DNA from: Flavobacterium limnophilum
GTDB taxonomy: Bacteria; Bacteroidota; Bacteroidia; Flavobacteriales; Flavobacteriaceae
Direction of reading: 5' to 3'
Assembly (NCBI RefSeq): GCF_027111315.2
Contig: NZ_CP114289.2
Location: 558,001-622,000, forward strand
DNA length: 64,000 nt
How positions within the stretch are numbered: position 1 is the stretch's first letter; each line of letters opens with the position of its first letter. The position numbers were made by a program, and so were the translations under genes. Positions 61,201-64,000 of the stretch are shown in pieces. The notes beneath the pieces were generated by a model. That model did no database searches, was not told the DNA's origin, and saw nothing but the letters and a program-made list of their open reading frames with translations.

Positions 61201-62241
61201 ATGAAAGAAGAAATTAACGCTTATAATAATATTTTAGAATTAATAGGGAATACTCCCCTTATTAAACTAAATAAAGTTACCGAAGAATTAGAAGGAAATT
61301 TCTATGCTAAAGTAGAGGCTTTTAATCCCGGACATTCCACCAAAGACAGGATTGCTTTATTTATACTTGAAGAAGCCGAGAAGAGAGGAATTCTTTCTCC
61401 GGGTGATACCATTATAGAAACTACATCCGGAAATACTGGGTTTAGTTTGGCAATGGTAAGTATTATCAAGGGCTACAATTGTATTTTGGCAGTTACTTCA
61501 AAATCTTCCAAGGATAAAATTGACATGCTTCGCAGTTTAGGTGCCAAAGTATATGTTTGTCCGGCACACGTTTCCGCTGATGATGAAAGGTCTTATTACA
61601 GTGTTGCCAAGCGTTTGCACGAAGAAACCAAAGGTTCTGTTTATATCAACCAGTACTTTAATCAACTCAATGTTGATGCCCATTACAAATCTACCGGACC
61701 GGAAATTTGGGAACAAACAAACGGTAAAATAACACACCTTATCGCTTGTAGCGGAACAGGTGGAACCATTTCAGGAACTGCAAAATACTTGAAAGAGCAA
61801 AATCCAAACATCCGAATCTTGGGAGTGGATGCTTTTGGTTCCGTATTGAAAAAATACCACGAAACTAAAGAATTTGACAATAAAGAAATTTACCCATACC
61901 GAATTGAAGGTTTAGGGAAAAACTTGATTCCATCGGCCACTGATTTTGACGTTATCGATCAATTCATGAAGGTTACCGACGAAGAAAGTGCCCACGCCAC
62001 CAGAGAATTAGCCAAAAGAGAAGGTCTTTTTGTTGGATATACTTCAGGAGCGGTGCTTCAAGCGATCAGACAATATTCCGAAGAAGGCGAATTTGACAAA
62101 AACAGTAATGTAATTGCCATTTTTCCTGATCACGGTTCCCGTTACATGAGCAAAGTGTTTAGTGATGACTGGATGAACGATCAAGGTTTCTTTGACAGCA
62201 TCAACGAAGAAGAAGCACAAAAAATCGAGTTTATAAAATAA
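61201..62241 (+). CDS. Cysteine synthase/cystathionine beta-synthase family enzyme
   Basis: A 346-residue fold-type II PLP enzyme. [16 protein letters not shown] begins the fold. The PLP lysine is in [11 protein letters not shown], the substrate loop is [12 protein letters not shown], and the phosphate loop is [14 protein letters not shown]. It lacks a CBS or heme domain. Beta-replacement on serine, O-acetylserine or O-phosphoserine is expected. STKDRIA rather than SVKDR in the lysine motif, and an about 35-residue longer tail than CysK (ending [16 protein letters not shown]), suggest a specialised member. TAAATTTG at 61144-61151 is a candidate -7 box. Confidence 0.88.
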   Translation: MKEEINAYNNILELIGNTPLIKLNKVTEELEGNFYAKVEAFNPGHSTKDRIALFILEEAEKRGILSPGDTIIETTSGNTGFSLAMVSIIKGYNCILAVTSKSSKDKIDMLRSLGAKVYVCPAHVSADDERSYYSVAKRLHEETKGSVYINQYFNQLNVDAHYKSTGPEIWEQTNGKITHLIACSGTGGTISGTAKYLKEQNPNIRILGVDAFGSVLKKYHETKEFDNKEIYPYRIEGLGKNLIPSATDFDVIDQFMKVTDEESAHATRELAKREGLFVGYTSGAVLQAIRQYSEEGEFDKNSNVIAIFPDHGSRYMSKVFSDDWMNDQGFFDSINEEEAQKIEFIK

Positions 62242-62271
62242 ATTGAGAATTTAAGTATCAATAATAAGTAT

Positions 62272-62308
62272 AAAAAAATCCCTTTTGATAGTCAAAAGGG
62301 ATTTTTTT
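62272..62308. terminator. Bidirectional terminator between two PLP-enzyme genes
   Basis: AAAAAAATCCCTTTTGA / TCAAAAGGGATTTTTTT, a perfect 17-bp stem with loop TAG, between convergent genes. Confidence 0.88.
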
Positions 62309-62325
62309 TGTTTAAAGTTTTTTAT

Positions 62326-64000
62326 TTAATTCAACAATTCGGGATTAGTGAGAATTAATTCTATTTTTTTGATAATGATTGTAATTTGACTCATTTGCGC
62401 TTCGATGTTTCTGAAAAAGAGGCTAATATCTCTATTTACCCAACTGTCAGATATCACCCTGGCACCAAGGCTAATTCTTAAAACTGCACTTTCAATGTCA
62501 TTGCCGTATTTTACATCAACAGCTTGTCCTATATGACATTTTTGGGCAGCCAACCTAATAATTTCTAAAGGAGAATCTTCAAATTGATCGGATAAATCAG
62601 AATTTAATAAGGTGTAGATTTTTTTAACTTTATCAACCGATAAAACTTCATTGTTTTTAAGAATAAAGAAAGGGAAAATGGTACGGATGTTTCTTATTCC
62701 AAATTCTTTACTAGTATAACTATTGGTTTTGGTTTCATCACCATAAATTGGTTCTAAAAAAGAGGCTTCTTTTATAGAGTCTTCAACAAAATTGCAAAAC
62801 ATTTCTATGCCCATATTTCGGTATAGAATGGGGGTTTTATAGTAGCGATCCATTTCAACTATCGCAGCATTCCAACGCATATAAGAACCGTAATTATATC
62901 CATCGGATAAATCATTTGAACAAAACCAGGAAATGGGCCAATCGGAATGATTGTAGTATTGGGTTAAGCCTGCTGGCAAAGAGTTTTTTACAGAATGAAT
63001 TACTTTACTGACTCTTTTAGGAAGTAATAATGCTCCTGAATACGGAGGACCTGTAAAGTATTTGCTGCCTGTTATGGTAACAATATAGCCTTTGTTTAAA
63101 TAATTTTGAATGTCTTTTGGATCTAATCTGAGTTGGGATGCATCCACAACTATTTGTATTGATAAGTTAGCGAGCGTATTCAGTCTTTTAATTAATTCGT
63201 CACTGGGTGATTGGTATCCTAATTTGGATTGATCCATAGTGTGCAAAACAATATGCCTGCCTTGTTCATTGGTTTTGTGAATGGCATCATAAACTTCTTC
63301 GTCTAATTGTTTTGAGGATTTTAACGCGCCGTTTTCATCTCTGAAAGGGATTTTGATCAGGTCGACATCCCTGAATCCTTCAATTTTGTCTCCTTTTTTA
63401 ACAGGGAAATTTAGAGCTGTCGTGTTTTCAAAATGGCATCCTTTTAATGCCGAAGGTACGCCACTGCCTGTTTCATCCGATGCCACCAAAACATGTGTAA
63501 TTTCTTTATTGGAGAAAATCTGGGTAATCGCTGCTATTTGCAGAGAAGAATCGGTGCCTGATGGCGAAAAAATTATTTCCGATTCTTCATTGAGTCTAAA
63601 TATTTTTTTAAGGTTATTTTTTAATAATTCAGAGAAATCAATAGTGGCGTTTTTGAATCCATTTTTCAAGCTGTTTCTTATTAATATGCTTCTAATTTTA
63701 TCGGTTTTGTCGAAAGCAAAATTGGAAACGCTGGTTGCAGTCGATGAGGAAAATGTAAACGCATCGGGTCTTGGAAATGGTCGGCAACCGTATTTGTTAA
63801 GCAAATCAATTTCGTCAATATTTAATCTAAGATCACCACCGTCCATTAATAAATATTCGGTTGGTTTAGCCAGATTTTTAACAATGGTTTTCCAAGTTTT
63901 TTTAAATATTTTATTGGTGTTGTTTACTCCGTGTAAAGCTGTTAGTTCTGTATGGTTTAATAAAGTTTCAACACTAAAATCTGTATCGTTTTTAATTAAA
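62326..64000 (-). CDS. Fold-type I PLP enzyme, 5' end beyond the window
   Basis: The frame stays open to the right edge (residues before the ATG at 63846 read IVKNLAKPTEYLL and continue upstream without a stop), so at least 557 residues are encoded and the true start is outside. The best-conserved part is aminotransferase-like: IFSPSGTDSSLQIAAI (PLP phosphate loop), IVVDASQLRLDPKDI (Asp to the PLP nitrogen) and TITGSKYFTGPPYSGALLL (Schiff-base lysine, class V-like). The substrate is unknown. It is convergent with a cysteine-synthase-like gene and may work with it, but the pairing is only positional. Confidence 0.75.
   Translation of the reverse strand, partial: LIKNDTDFSVETLLNHTELTALHGVNNTNKIFKKTWKTIVKNLAKPTEYLLMDGGDLRLNIDEIDLLNKYGCRPFPRPDAFTFSSSTATSVSNFAFDKTDKIRSILIRNSLKNGFKNATIDFSELLKNNLKKIFRLNEESEIIFSPSGTDSSLQIAAITQIFSNKEITHVLVASDETGSGVPSALKGCHFENTTALNFPVKKGDKIEGFRDVDLIKIPFRDENGALKSSKQLDEEVYDAIHKTNEQGRHIVLHTMDQSKLGYQSPSDELIKRLNTLANLSIQIVVDASQLRLDPKDIQNYLNKGYIVTITGSKYFTGPPYSGALLLPKRVSKVIHSVKNSLPAGLTQYYNHSDWPISWFCSNDLSDGYNYGSYMRWNAAIVEMDRYYKTPILYRNMGIEMFCNFVEDSIKEASFLEPIYGDETKTNSYTSKEFGIRNIRTIFPFFILKNNEVLSVDKVKKIYTLLNSDLSDQFEDSPLEIIRLAAQKCHIGQAVDVKYGNDIESAVLRISLGARVISDSWVNRDISLFFRNIEAQMSQITIIIKKIELILTNPELLN

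Overview
The window comes from a flavobacterium (Bacteroidota, most likely Flavobacterium). This rests on protein content: a type IX secretion (T9SS) C-terminal sorting domain, a SusC/CarboxypepD-reg style TonB-dependent receptor, BT_3928- and DUF1599-type proteins, a GldL-like small membrane protein, and lipoproteins with the Bacteroidota SPII style. It also rests on promoters of the TTG/TTTG-N19-22-TAnnTTTG type and an AT-rich composition with little Shine-Dalgarno use. No rRNA, tRNA, CRISPR array or complete insertion sequence was found.

Layout. 1-12.3 kb is mostly housekeeping: an NRAMP-like transporter, an Smr-domain protein, a lipoprotein, a cysteine desulfurase, a GH130 glycosidase, an Mla/MCE lipid-transport operon (mlaE-mlaF-mlaD), a flotillin, a small membrane protein broken by an in-frame stop, and a CbpA-type DnaJ. 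At 12.4-13.9 kb sits a retron-like island: a reverse transcriptase gene preceded on the same strand by about 150 nt that fold into five consecutive hairpins, and before that a 37-codon ORF. At 14-16.2 kb a phospholipase-D-family gene overlaps a site-2 protease gene. At 16.3-31.9 kb a long same-strand array carries Ca2+ handling (P-type ATPase, Na+/Ca2+ exchanger), a universal stress protein, an acyl carrier protein, a pyruvate/2-oxoacid dehydrogenase without E3 (E1alpha, E1beta, E2, with a zinc-ribbon protein inserted), HtrA, acetyl-CoA synthetase, OsmC, an SDR and PEP synthase. This looks like a stress-linked acetyl-CoA/PEP module.

At 31.9-34.0 kb a T9SS-secreted YCF48-like protein gene lies between two nearly identical copies of a 282-323 bp terminator-containing block. 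34.0-46.4 kb is conserved flavobacterial core: tpiA, TlpA-like, BT_3928-like, DUF1599, folP, rlmH, amt, a TonB receptor, arsC-like, a CPBP protease and menE. 46.4-49.2 kb is an accessory patch. It holds an orphan gene between two attC-like sites, eight tandem 41-bp repeats abutting a toxin gene that has lost its N-terminus, the intact antitoxin, a 220-bp MITE with a 9-bp target duplication, and a self-inhibited class III Fic protein. 49.2-64.0 kb returns to core genes: DoxX, an acyl-CoA carboxylase beta subunit, lpxD, an outer-membrane phospholipase A, a large thioredoxin-domain protein, prfB with its programmed +1 frameshift, a threonine aldolase, YbaB, an S9 oligopeptidase, a cysteine-synthase-like enzyme and a partial PLP enzyme running off the right end.

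The best candidates for something undescribed are the retron-like locus (13.56-13.85 kb) and the repeat/cassette/toxin-remnant patch (46.5-48.6 kb). All functional calls come from reading motifs; no database search was run.
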